Positions 8,217 to 15,814 of a stretch of DNA of 25,966 nt are shown piece after piece; position 1 is the first letter of the stretch; every line of letters begins with the position of its first letter. A program made the position numbers and the translations under genes. The stretch spans positions 1-25,966 of the forward strand of contig CBFDBQ010000030.1 of the NCBI GenBank assembly GCA_965603095.1, written 5' to 3'. The notes under the pieces are model-generated. The model saw only the letters and a program-made list of their open reading frames with translations, had not been told where the DNA came from and searched no databases. Source of the stretch: DAOVVL01 sp965603095 (GTDB lineage: Bacteria; Pseudomonadota; Alphaproteobacteria; Rhodospirillales; Magnetovibrionaceae).

Positions 8217-9257
8217 TTAAGCGTCGTGACGAATAAGCCACCAGTGCATCAAAGCCCAACTTATCGCCAACCCTGAAACTGCAATAATTCCTGCTGTTAC
8301 CGCAACATCAAAAGTTGATGAGAGTGGAATATGGAAAAATTCTGACGGAACTGATCCCGACACCCAGACATAGCGTTCAATCCATGTTCCGGTGATGATG
8401 CAAAAACCAACGGCCATAATAACCGGCGGGCTATGGCGCATCTTTTTGAACAGAAATAAAGCAAACGGAATGAAAAATTTTAATATAAGAAAGACCATGC
8501 CCAAAGACATGTAGCCTTCATCAATCATGCGCCAATAGCGTTCCATGTCGGTTGGCAGGCGCCCGTACCACATAATAAGATACTGGGTAAAATAGAAATA
8601 AACCCACATGATGCTCATGGCCAACATGAACTGTGCCATATAATTATATATTTTATGGTCGAACTCGCGCGTTAGGCGCCCGGAACGATCAAGGAAGAAA
8701 AGCATTACCGTGAAGAAACCTAAAAATCCATGAAATGCACTTTGTAATTGGTAGGCACCATAAGATGCACTATGCCAACCCGGTTGCAGGGTCATTTCAA
8801 AATCCCACGCAACCATGGTGCCATAAATTATATAAGCAAACGGCATAATGACCGCTAGCTTACCAAACATTTTAGGACGGTGTTTTTCACTATCTGCTTC
8901 GGAAATGTATTGGCAGCGAATGGCTGCAACCGAAAGACCTGCAACAATCACAAAACCAACAATCTGGCGTATAACAAGAAATGTATAATTGTGCCAACCC
9001 GGAAGGTGGACCATTTCTTCGGAGTTTGCATTCCTAAGCCAAGGAAAGGTCATTTCCCCATTTACCAAAAGTATTAAAAGCAAAACAAACGCAATTGGGA
9101 AAAGTGCCGTAACCGCACCAGAAAGAAAGCGAATTTGCATGCGCCATTTGCCACCGGCAAGATGAAGGATGACAGGAAACAATGCACCACATAGGGCCAT
9201 ATAAAGAACTATCAGAAAATTAGTGGTCAATACTGACCAGCTTCCAAATTCTTCCAT
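8217..9257 (-). CDS. actF: Alternative complex III subunit ActF (NrfD-like membrane subunit)
   Basis: This 346-residue, strongly hydrophobic protein has about ten probable membrane segments and belongs to the short NrfD/PsrC-like subunits of alternative complex III. ActF and ActC form the membrane core, and ActC is thought to carry the quinol site. The stretches MQFMLAMSIMWVYFYFTQY (split as MAQFMLAMS and IMWVYFYFTQY), WYGRLPTDMERYW and IMAVGFCIITGTWIERYVW are typical of the family. An AAGGAGG ribosome site lies inside the end of actE, and the genes are 5 nt apart. It is the last gene of the act operon. No oxidase gene follows it, unlike many act operons; instead it converges on trmL. Confidence 0.9.
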   Translation of the reverse strand: MEEFGSWSVLTTNFLIVLYMALCGALFPVILHLAGGKWRMQIRFLSGAVTALFPIAFVLLLILLVNGEMTFPWLRNANSEEMVHLPGWHNYTFLVIRQIVGFVIVAGLSVAAIRCQYISEADSEKHRPKMFGKLAVIMPFAYIIYGTMVAWDFEMTLQPGWHSASYGAYQLQSAFHGFLGFFTVMLFFLDRSGRLTREFDHKIYNYMAQFMLAMSIMWVYFYFTQYLIMWYGRLPTDMERYWRMIDEGYMSLGMVFLILKFFIPFALFLFKKMRHSPPVIMAVGFCIITGTWIERYVWVSGSVPSEFFHIPLSSTFDVAVTAGIIAVSGLAISWALMHWWLIRHDA

Positions 9258-9262
9258 TTTCT

Positions 9263-9835
9263 CTAATCCTCCTTGGGCTGGGGTAATGGCCCAGCGCTAG
9301 CGGCGTCTTTGGCAAGTTGCTGGGTGACGTAATTTACCACGTGCCAGCGTTCTTCTACCGATAGGTCGTTTGAACCGCGAAGTTCTCCGTTCATGTCGCT
9401 GGCTTTGCCATAGGGCGGCATAATTGCACTACCAAATGTAATGGTTCCAAAAATCCAACCTTCGGTAAAATCTTCCATGAAATCTGGGTCGATCAAATCT
9501 GGTGCGCCAATTTTTTCCGATACCGGGCTTTCAGAACGGCCCGTAAGGCCATGACAGGCAGCGCAATAAATACGGAAAAGATTACGGCCCGTTGCTATGG
9601 ATTTATCCGTAGCGCTTATGGGATTAGCAATTTCTTCGGTCGCATCACGGTCTGCATATTCGGTTGGAATGCCGATTGTTGGCACCGAACGTGACGGAAA
9701 TGGTGTAGCTTTTTCCTGTGGTTTTATTGATGGTTGGTTGACCATATCTTTTGACCACGGCCACGCATTTGCGTTTCCGGCGGAAAATGTAATTACCAAA
9801 ACACTAAACAATAATAATTTTAAAGGAGATTTCAT
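9263..9835 (-). CDS. actE: Alternative complex III subunit ActE (monoheme cytochrome c)
   Basis: The product is a 190-residue periplasmic cytochrome c with one heme motif CAACH (Cys91, Cys94, His95) and a probable axial Met in SAIMPPYG (Met139). In alternative complex III this subunit helps pass electrons from the ActA hemes to the terminal oxidase or a carrier. The N-terminus is a Sec signal peptide ending in NANA (cleavage after about residue 24). I see no lipobox cysteine, whereas ActE in structurally studied complexes is lipid-anchored, as I recall. It overlaps actD by 4 nt (ATGA) with a GAGGAG ribosome site just upstream. Confidence 0.92.
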   Translation of the reverse strand: MKSPLKLLLFSVLVITFSAGNANAWPWSKDMVNQPSIKPQEKATPFPSRSVPTIGIPTEYADRDATEEIANPISATDKSIATGRNLFRIYCAACHGLTGRSESPVSEKIGAPDLIDPDFMEDFTEGWIFGTITFGSAIMPPYGKASDMNGELRGSNDLSVEERWHVVNYVTQQLAKDAASAGPLPQPKED

Positions 9836-10365
9836 TGTACGGTCTCCTCGAAAACATCAATTACCCTGTGCTTAGCAAACAGGTCGCGAACTTGTTGGCG
9901 TTGGGTATCATCAACCATTTCAATAACAATACCAATTTGGTCAAGGCTAACGGCCTTGTCATAAAAAGACCCGCGTTTGCGCATTAGCCTTGCGCCAATA
10001 ATAAATCCAGCAAGGGTTGCCAGCACGCCAAACAAAATGAGCATTTCATAAGCAAGAACCAGATTTGATGGAATGGTTATAACCGGCTTGCCCCCTTGGG
10101 GTTGGACGGTAAAGTTAGCCTGCGCCCCGGCCAGAAAGAAAAACCCGAATATAAGACCAAACAAACCACCAGCAAATGCAAACTTGGGTATATTTGTTGG
10201 TCGTTCACCCAAAACGTCTTCGATTTCAGGGTGTTCAATGGGCGACTTGATACGCACGTCATCAACCGTAACGCCCGGTACTTCGTATTTACGGATGCCT
10301 GCAACCACTTCAAAAGCTTGTTCAAAATCGGCGAAAAGGCCGAATATGCGATGTTGTTGTGCCAT
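9832..10365 (-). CDS. actD: Alternative complex III subunit ActD (DUF3341)
   Basis: ActD is a small membrane subunit with no cofactor that packs against ActC. The 177-residue protein starts with an FGLFADFEQA-type cytoplasmic region and has two hydrophobic segments (about residues 75-95 and 117-140), as in DUF3341 proteins. The longer frame from 10419 was rejected. The ATG at 10365 gives MAQQHRIFGLFADF, lies 4 nt after the actC stop and has a GGGAGGG ribosome site about 9 nt upstream. It overlaps actE by 4 nt. Its place between actC and actE is the standard act order. Confidence 0.92.
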   Translation of the reverse strand: MAQQHRIFGLFADFEQAFEVVAGIRKYEVPGVTVDDVRIKSPIEHPEIEDVLGERPTNIPKFAFAGGLFGLIFGFFFLAGAQANFTVQPQGGKPVITIPSNLVLAYEMLILFGVLATLAGFIIGARLMRKRGSFYDKAVSLDQIGIVIEMVDDTQRQQVRDLFAKHRVIDVFEETVQ

Positions 10366-10369
10366 AGCC

Positions 10370-11818
10370 TTAAGACCCTCCCGTATTTGTCGAGCCGGCT
10401 TCGGCTGCGGTTGGCGCACCTTTGTGCAAGACCATCATTTCATCTACGTCTTCGTAAATTGTACGTTTGCGGTGGAAAACCATTTCTTTCACTTCGTACA
10501 TGGAAACGCATGGAAACACCTTGACGAAAATAAGGAAAAGCATTCCAAACCAGCCAAAGCTGCCGCCAACCATCGCCCATTCAACCCAACCGGGCCACAT
10601 TACGTTCCAACCCCAAGGGTGATACCCAAGCGAAAGGGTCGGTGTGACAATCATCCAGCGTTCCAACCACATGCCGACGTTTAACAGCACCGATACAACG
10701 AACAAGAATTTCATGTTGCGCCTTGCCCACTTGGACAAAAGCGTGAACGGCAAGAACATGCCAAACAAAATCATCCCCCAGAAAAATGGTGCATAGGGCC
10801 CATAAGCCTTTGCTAGCAGAACTTCTTTTGATGGGATGTCATGGCCATACCAAACAGATGCAAATTCAACCAAGTTTAGGTATGTCCAAACCATGGCAAT
10901 AACAAAGGTCAACTTGCAGACTTTATCAAGGATGGGGAACGTCATGTATTCTTCAAACTTGAAAAAATACCTGAGCAGAATAAACAGCGTGATAATGGCG
11001 GCACAGCCGGAATAAAGCGCACCAGCCACAAAATATGGTGGGAAGGTGGTTACATGCCAGCCCGGCATGATGGCCATTGCAAAATCCATGGAAACGATTG
11101 AATGAACGGAAACCGCCAGCGGAATAAGGAAGCACGCAATCATCAAATAGGTGATGCGGAAATTGCGCCATTGTCTGTCATCGCCGTGCCAGCCAAGCGA
11201 TAACCAAGTGTATAGTTTTTTACGCCAGCCCTTGGTGTTATCGCGGCAAATGGCCAAATCTGGAATCATACCGATGTAAAGGAACAAAACCGATGATGTT
11301 AGATAGGTGGTGATGGCAAACGCATCCCAAATTAGTGGCGAGCGGAAGTTAGGCCAAATACCACGGTCGGTCATATAAGGCATAACCCAATAAAAATTCC
11401 AGACCCGGCCCAGATGGATAACCGGGAAAATGCCAGCGGTCATCAGCGAGAACGTAGTCATGGCCTCGGCAAAACGGTAGATGGGTTTGCGCCAATCAGC
11501 ATGCACAAGATGCAAAATAGCTGAAAGAAGCGTGCCGGAATGGCTCATACCAATCCAGAAAACAAACGTGGAAATATATAAATCCCACATGTGCGAGGTA
11601 TTAAGCATGGAAGGGCCCATACCATAAATGTATTGATAGACCTCGGCATAAATCATGACGCTAAACAGGGCCACGGAAATGGCCATGGCAATCCAATAGC
11701 CACGGCGCGGATTTTCCATTGAACGCAAAACGTCTTGGTTGATTTTTGCCCAGGCGATATTTTCATCAATATCTTTGGTCTGGGTATTGCTCAGGTGTTT
11801 TAGTGCTACGTCGCTCAT
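10370..11818 (-). CDS. actC: Alternative complex III subunit ActC (NrfD-like quinol-site membrane subunit)
   Basis: ActC is the larger NrfD/PsrC-family integral membrane subunit and is considered the site of quinol oxidation. The 482 residues hold about ten hydrophobic segments, with family-typical stretches such as FWIGMSHSGTLLSAILH, GRVWNFYWVMPY and MWLERWMIVTPTLS. The cytoplasmic N- and C-terminal tails are polar. A GGAGGAA ribosome site precedes the ATG at 11818, 3 nt after the actB2 stop, and actD follows after 4 nt, so the operon is tightly packed. The protein ends in a soluble tail rich in Gly, Ala and Thr. Confidence 0.94.
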   Translation of the reverse strand: MSDVALKHLSNTQTKDIDENIAWAKINQDVLRSMENPRRGYWIAMAISVALFSVMIYAEVYQYIYGMGPSMLNTSHMWDLYISTFVFWIGMSHSGTLLSAILHLVHADWRKPIYRFAEAMTTFSLMTAGIFPVIHLGRVWNFYWVMPYMTDRGIWPNFRSPLIWDAFAITTYLTSSVLFLYIGMIPDLAICRDNTKGWRKKLYTWLSLGWHGDDRQWRNFRITYLMIACFLIPLAVSVHSIVSMDFAMAIMPGWHVTTFPPYFVAGALYSGCAAIITLFILLRYFFKFEEYMTFPILDKVCKLTFVIAMVWTYLNLVEFASVWYGHDIPSKEVLLAKAYGPYAPFFWGMILFGMFLPFTLLSKWARRNMKFLFVVSVLLNVGMWLERWMIVTPTLSLGYHPWGWNVMWPGWVEWAMVGGSFGWFGMLFLIFVKVFPCVSMYEVKEMVFHRKRTIYEDVDEMMVLHKGAPTAAEAGSTNTGGS

Positions 11819-11821
11819 GGT

Positions 11822-12691
11822 CTATTCCTCCCGCACGCGTTCAAGATAAAGAACGCTGGGATCGGTATTTAATTCTTCAAATATCCGGTAACCCCTAAGA
11901 GATGGGTTTTCTCTGTCTTGTTTATATTTTCCAAGCTTAACCTGTTGGCGTTCCCATGCTTGGGTGACTTTGCTTTCAGAATTTAGTAGGTCGCCAAACA
12001 TAATCGCCTGCGTTGGGCATGTTTGCTGACACGCGGTTGTTACTTCGCCTTCGGCCACGGGGCGATTTTCCATTTTGGCTTTGTCCTTGGCGGCATGAAT
12101 ACGCTGGATGCAGAACGTGCATTTTTCCATCACACCTTTATCGCGCACGGTAATATCAGGATTAAGCTGTTGTTTCATTGGTTCCGGCCATGCGCCATCT
12201 TCGCTGGTGTAGGAATAGAAATTAAATACCCGCAAACGATATGCGCAGTTGTTGGCGCAATAGCGTGAACCGATGCAGCGGTTATAAATCTGGGCGTTAA
12301 GGCCATCTGGCGTGTGATAGGTTGCGGCAACCGGGCAAACCGGTTCGCAAGTTGCGGCATTACACTGCTGGCACATCATCGGTAGGAACGAAGCGCCTTT
12401 TTCTTGCATTCCTGTTTCATTATCGGCGGCAGCGGGGTCAAGATCAGGTTCGTCGAAATAACGCTCCACCCGTATCCACTGCATCGATTGACGGGCAACA
12501 TATTTTTCCTCGCCAACGGTGGCAATATTGTTTTCTGCGTAACACGCAACCGAACAGGCGTTGCAGCCGGTGCATTTATCTAAATCGATAACCATGCCCC
12601 ACATATGTTCATATTTGTGATGGCCGCCTTCTTCGATACCCTTGGTGTAGTCGTTCCAGCCTTTTAATATATTTCCGAATAAAGATGACAT
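11822..12691 (-). CDS. Alternative complex III Fe-S subunit (separate ActB2, four-cluster ferredoxin domain)
   Basis: The 289-residue protein matches the ferredoxin-like half of ActB, which in most known complexes is fused to a MopB-like half. Its cysteine sets are CTGCNACSVAC (40, 43, 46, 50), CQQCNAATCEPVC (107, 110, 115, 119), CIGSRYCANNC (139, 145, 149), CTFC (191, 194) and CQQTC (221, 225). That is 15 cysteines, the number needed for three [4Fe-4S] and one [3Fe-4S] cluster, the content known for ActB. It has no signal peptide, so export would depend on the Tat signal of its partner. The start is 3 nt after the actB1 stop, with a G-rich ribosome site. Confidence 0.9.
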   Translation of the reverse strand: MSSLFGNILKGWNDYTKGIEEGGHHKYEHMWGMVIDLDKCTGCNACSVACYAENNIATVGEEKYVARQSMQWIRVERYFDEPDLDPAAADNETGMQEKGASFLPMMCQQCNAATCEPVCPVAATYHTPDGLNAQIYNRCIGSRYCANNCAYRLRVFNFYSYTSEDGAWPEPMKQQLNPDITVRDKGVMEKCTFCIQRIHAAKDKAKMENRPVAEGEVTTACQQTCPTQAIMFGDLLNSESKVTQAWERQQVKLGKYKQDRENPSLRGYRIFEELNTDPSVLYLERVREE

Positions 12692-12694
12692 AAT

Positions 12695-14881
12695 TTAAGC
12701 CCCCCCTTCGGTGTTGCGTTGCTGGTCTGCGCTAATTGATGCGGCAAGTTTCCTGCCGTATTGGCTATCAATTTCCATCAATTTTGCTTGTTTTTTGTTT
12801 TTCCCGGTTGGGCGAATATCAACCCGGGTTGTGGTTGTGGTTATTTCACCGGTTTTTGGTTCGGTTGTTCCATCTAGTATAGCCAGCGGGTTAACCCCGT
12901 TGTCTTTGGCATAGCGGCCCAATTCAGTATGGCCTCTACCAATGGGAACCGCGATGGCATCCGGGTGAATGCCTTTGTAAATAAATGCTCTGGTGGTTAT
13001 TTCGCCATTAGCTGATTTAATGGTTACATAATCACCATCTTTAATGCCCATTTTTCCAGCAGTAGTTGGATGTAGTTCAGCCCACGAATCCCATACTACT
13101 TTTGAAATTTGATCAGGTGCTTCTTGTAACCACGAAAGATTGGCGTTGCGCCCATCCCACATGCCCATTCTGGCGCTGGCAATTAATGTCAGGCGGCTAT
13201 CGTTTGTATCGGTATTATCGCTAGGTGCCGGAATTGCTGTATCGTTATATGAAAGTTTGCGCCCCAGCGATGGAACCGGGGTTTCGCCCGCCATAAGGAA
13301 ACTATTCCAATCTTTTTCGCTATCGCTTTTCTTTAATACGCTGATGGCACTTCTTAAATAACCATAATAATCATCAAAATCATCTAATCCTGCCGCACCA
13401 CTGTCTTTGGCAAGGCCCATAACCACATCACCGAAACCACGGGTGTTTTTAAATACCGGTTCCATAAGCGGCTGCTGTAATGCCAGCGTTCTTGTGCCCG
13501 TGGCGTAGGAAGGAATATGGCTGCCCCAATCTTCAAGGCTTGATGCCAGCGGCAATACCACGTCAGCCCCAGCGGTGGTTTCATCAAGCATGGTCGAAAG
13601 AGCTACCTTGAAACCAATTTTATTCCAGCCATCAACTAGGCCCAGTGATTTTGGTGCAAGGAAAAGCGGGTTTACACCGGACACAAATAGAACGTCTATT
13701 TTTCCGGCGCTGGCGTCCTTGGCAAAATCGTTTAATTCTGCGCTGCTTCCTTCGCGTACACCCAGTTGTGGATAGGCAAGCTCGCGTCCAGCAACAATTG
13801 TTTTGCCGATGTTTCCTAAAATCTGGTTTAGGACAATTGCTACCCCGGCAGTTGAATACCCATTAACACCAGCGGTGGCCGTGCTACCCGCTAAAACAAT
13901 GCTTGGGCTATTGTTTACAAGCGTTGTTGCAATTTTTTCTACTTTGCTCGCCCCAACACCAGAAATCCGTTCAACGGTTGCCGCATTATATTTCCGGATT
14001 AGTGATTTCATTTTTCCAGAAATTCCAGCGGTAGATGCACCGTGGTTGGCCACAAGAACATTGGCAACACCAAGAGCAAGGGCCGCCTCGCTTCCCGGTT
14101 TTAAGCCGACCCAGTGATCGGCATTGGCACCGCTAAGCGACATTGCAGGTTCTGCCTGAATTAAAACACCACGCGGCGGTGTGCGAAATTCGCCGTACTG
14201 TGCCGAAAAATGAATTGGCGAAACAAAGGTTCCCATAAAATCTGCGCCGAGTGAGAAAACTGACCTGGCTTTATCAAATTTTAGCTCAGGATTAGGATCG
14301 CCAATTATATCACGGCACGCTGTTTGCCAAACGTTAGCGTTAATTTGTTCTATGGCGTAATGGGTTGAACTATTTAATGCGCTAAGGTGTGTTTCAACCA
14401 TAACCCGCTGATGACCGCTAATGGTTCCACTAACCCATGCCGATTTACCCGATTTGCTTTTACTGCTGATAAGAGAAAGAGCATCGCTCCAGCTTGCCTT
14501 TACCAACTTGCCGTCTTTGCGGATAAGCGGGTCTGCAATACGGTCAGGGTTGAAATGACTTTGCAGTGCGGCTTGGCCCATTTGGCAAAGCCTGCCGGAA
14601 TTAATTTTGCTAGCTGGGTTGCCCTCAAGTTTTAGAACACGGCCTTCACGAACACGGCCATGTATTCCGCATCCGGCAGAGCACTGCAAACAGGTCGACG
14701 CATACCAAACACCAACACCGGGAATTACATATTCATCAGGCGCTAAATATGAAACTACGTTTTCCTCGCCTTCTTCCAGTGTGACGTATGAAGGCATATC
14801 ACAACCGGCAAGCGCCACCCCGGCACCGCCAAGGCCAAGCGCTTTTAGAAAATTTCTGCGATCAAGTGTGCTCTGTGTCAT
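12695..14881 (-). CDS. Alternative complex III MopB-like subunit (separate ActB1), Tat lipoprotein
   Basis: This 728-residue protein has the molybdopterin-oxidoreductase fold (MopB), which in ActB is structural and lacks the molybdenum cofactor. The N-terminus has a twin-arginine motif RRNFLKA (8-14) and a lipobox LAGC (Cys27), so it is probably a Tat-exported, lipid-anchored protein. Residues 64-99 hold C-x2-C-x3-C-x27-C (Cys64, 67, 71, 99), the pattern of the N-terminal [4Fe-4S] cluster of catalytic MopB enzymes, which I recall as missing in canonical ActB. The middle keeps DETTAGADVVLP and the C-terminus has the MopB-type dinucleotide-like domain. It lies between actA (33 nt upstream) and actB2 (3 nt downstream). 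A catalytic molybdenum or tungsten enzyme cannot be excluded from sequence alone, but the operon argues for complex III. Confidence 0.88.
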   Translation of the reverse strand: MTQSTLDRRNFLKALGLGGAGVALAGCDMPSYVTLEEGEENVVSYLAPDEYVIPGVGVWYASTCLQCSAGCGIHGRVREGRVLKLEGNPASKINSGRLCQMGQAALQSHFNPDRIADPLIRKDGKLVKASWSDALSLISSKSKSGKSAWVSGTISGHQRVMVETHLSALNSSTHYAIEQINANVWQTACRDIIGDPNPELKFDKARSVFSLGADFMGTFVSPIHFSAQYGEFRTPPRGVLIQAEPAMSLSGANADHWVGLKPGSEAALALGVANVLVANHGASTAGISGKMKSLIRKYNAATVERISGVGASKVEKIATTLVNNSPSIVLAGSTATAGVNGYSTAGVAIVLNQILGNIGKTIVAGRELAYPQLGVREGSSAELNDFAKDASAGKIDVLFVSGVNPLFLAPKSLGLVDGWNKIGFKVALSTMLDETTAGADVVLPLASSLEDWGSHIPSYATGTRTLALQQPLMEPVFKNTRGFGDVVMGLAKDSGAAGLDDFDDYYGYLRSAISVLKKSDSEKDWNSFLMAGETPVPSLGRKLSYNDTAIPAPSDNTDTNDSRLTLIASARMGMWDGRNANLSWLQEAPDQISKVVWDSWAELHPTTAGKMGIKDGDYVTIKSANGEITTRAFIYKGIHPDAIAVPIGRGHTELGRYAKDNGVNPLAILDGTTEPKTGEITTTTTRVDIRPTGKNKKQAKLMEIDSQYGRKLAASISADQQRNTEGGA

Positions 14882-14914
14882 GTTTGTTTCTCTTTATTCC
14901 TTTTTAGCCAGATT

Positions 14915-15559
14915 CTACTTGTGACATTTTGTGCAGTCGGACGGGCCTTTGTTGGCCTCGTGACAGCGTATGCAAAAGCCCATGGTTAATGGGCGCGATT
15001 TTTTAGCAACCGTCATTTCAGCGACATCGCCATGACACATAGAACAAACTCGCTTGGCGTCTGAAACATCTAGCTCTTCATTATCAAACAAGAATCGCTT
15101 TAGGTGACGCTGGTGGGTGAAATGAACAAAATCAGGCAGGTCGTGAACCTTGTTCCATTTGGGGTTTTCTTTCTTTTCCCACATGGTGGTCAGTTTTTGT
15201 ATTTCAGGTTTTTCGGTAGCGATTGAGGTATGGCAACCCATGCACTTTGAAAGCGGCGGTATGCCGGAAACTTTAGAGCGCCTTGCATAGGTATGGCAGA
15301 ACATGCAGTTAATCTCGTTATCGCCCGCATGGATTTTGTGAGAGAAATTAATTGGCTGGGGAACGTCTTTGCCATCGAAGGTTTCATGAGGGTACTGGGT
15401 TCCGGGCACGATTGGCCCAGCAACCACGTCTTCGCCTTCGTAGTGAAGCTGGCTTTCAAACATCTGCGCCGCAATCACGACTATGGCTCCTACCGCTACG
15501 GCGGCCATACTCAAGCGAATCCACGGCAACGGTCTTCTTTTTGGGCTGTCCTTGACCAT
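14915..15559 (-). CDS. actA: Alternative complex III subunit ActA (pentaheme cytochrome c)
   Basis: The 214-residue product is a membrane-anchored multiheme cytochrome, the electron wire of alternative complex III. It has a single N-terminal membrane segment (about 17-33) and five CxxCH motifs: CMFCH (85-89), CMGCH (106-110), CSMCH (172-176), CIRCH (196-200) and CTKCH (209-213), with extra histidines (HKIH, HFTHQRH) as likely second axial ligands. A longer frame starting at a TTG (15604) was rejected. The ATG at 15559 is preceded by a strong AGGGGGGAG site about 10 nt away. It heads the act operon; the AT-rich leader upstream holds a direct repeat. Confidence 0.94.
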   Translation of the reverse strand: MVKDSPKRRPLPWIRLSMAAVAVGAIVVIAAQMFESQLHYEGEDVVAGPIVPGTQYPHETFDGKDVPQPINFSHKIHAGDNEINCMFCHTYARRSKVSGIPPLSKCMGCHTSIATEKPEIQKLTTMWEKKENPKWNKVHDLPDFVHFTHQRHLKRFLFDNEELDVSDAKRVCSMCHGDVAEMTVAKKSRPLTMGFCIRCHEANKGPSDCTKCHK

Positions 15560-15602
15560 TTGGTCGGTACTCCCCCCTGATCTTACAACCCATGTACCGC
15601 AC

Positions 15603-15645
15603 AAGTAATATTAGTTAATTAATATATAATATATAAGTAATATTA
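15603..15645. repeat. 11-bp direct repeat (AAGTAATATTA) in the actA leader
   Basis: AAGTAATATTA occurs exactly at 15603-15613 and 15635-15645, 32 bp start to start (about three DNA turns), with an almost pure A/T spacer. It lies 44 to 86 bp upstream of the actA start codon, where a promoter or operator is expected. Two copies on one helix face would suit a dimeric or paired regulator, but low-complexity AT sequence could also produce such a match by chance. Confidence 0.5.
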
Positions 15646-15745
15646 AGGTAATATGCGCTTGGGTTTTAATTATTATTTAGTTTATTCAACAATTGTAACT
15701 ATATAAAAAAATCTCGTCTTTGCTACTACTTTGTGGTGGAGGAAT

Positions 15746-15790
15746 ATGCCACCCGAAAGGGCGGCATCAAATAGCCCCAAAATAGGGGTT
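15746..15790 (-). terminator. Candidate paired hairpins downstream of cca
   Basis: Two hairpins lie 25-70 nt beyond the cca stop. One is a 9-bp stem at 15746-15767; on the - strand its one non-Watson-Crick pair is a G-U, so it folds better as - strand RNA. The other pairs CCCC with GGGG at 15775-15788. Neither is followed by a good T tract on the - strand, so this is a weak terminator call. The same DNA lies upstream of actA and could also separate the two transcripts. Confidence 0.4.
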
Positions 15791-15814
15791 AAAATTACAA
15801 AAAATTATTTATTA

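Noticed and set aside
10073..10684. 203-codon open frame on the + strand across actD and actC
   Set aside because: It overlaps two strongly supported - strand genes and reads as low-complexity, Pro/Arg/Lys-rich sequence without a recognisable domain.
12695..14881. Reading the MopB-like gene as a catalytic formate, polysulfide or DMSO reductase
   Set aside because: The surrounding actA, actC, actD, actE and actF genes are complete and in standard order, so complex III is the better call; the Fe-S motif is kept as a finding.
15560..15604. Longer ActA from a TTG start
   Set aside because: The added residues include the ribosome site of the ATG at 15559 and give no better signal or anchor segment.
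15646..15653. Possible third copy of the AAGTAATATTA repeat (GGTAATAT)
   Set aside because: It matches only in part and in AT-rich sequence, so it is no better than chance.
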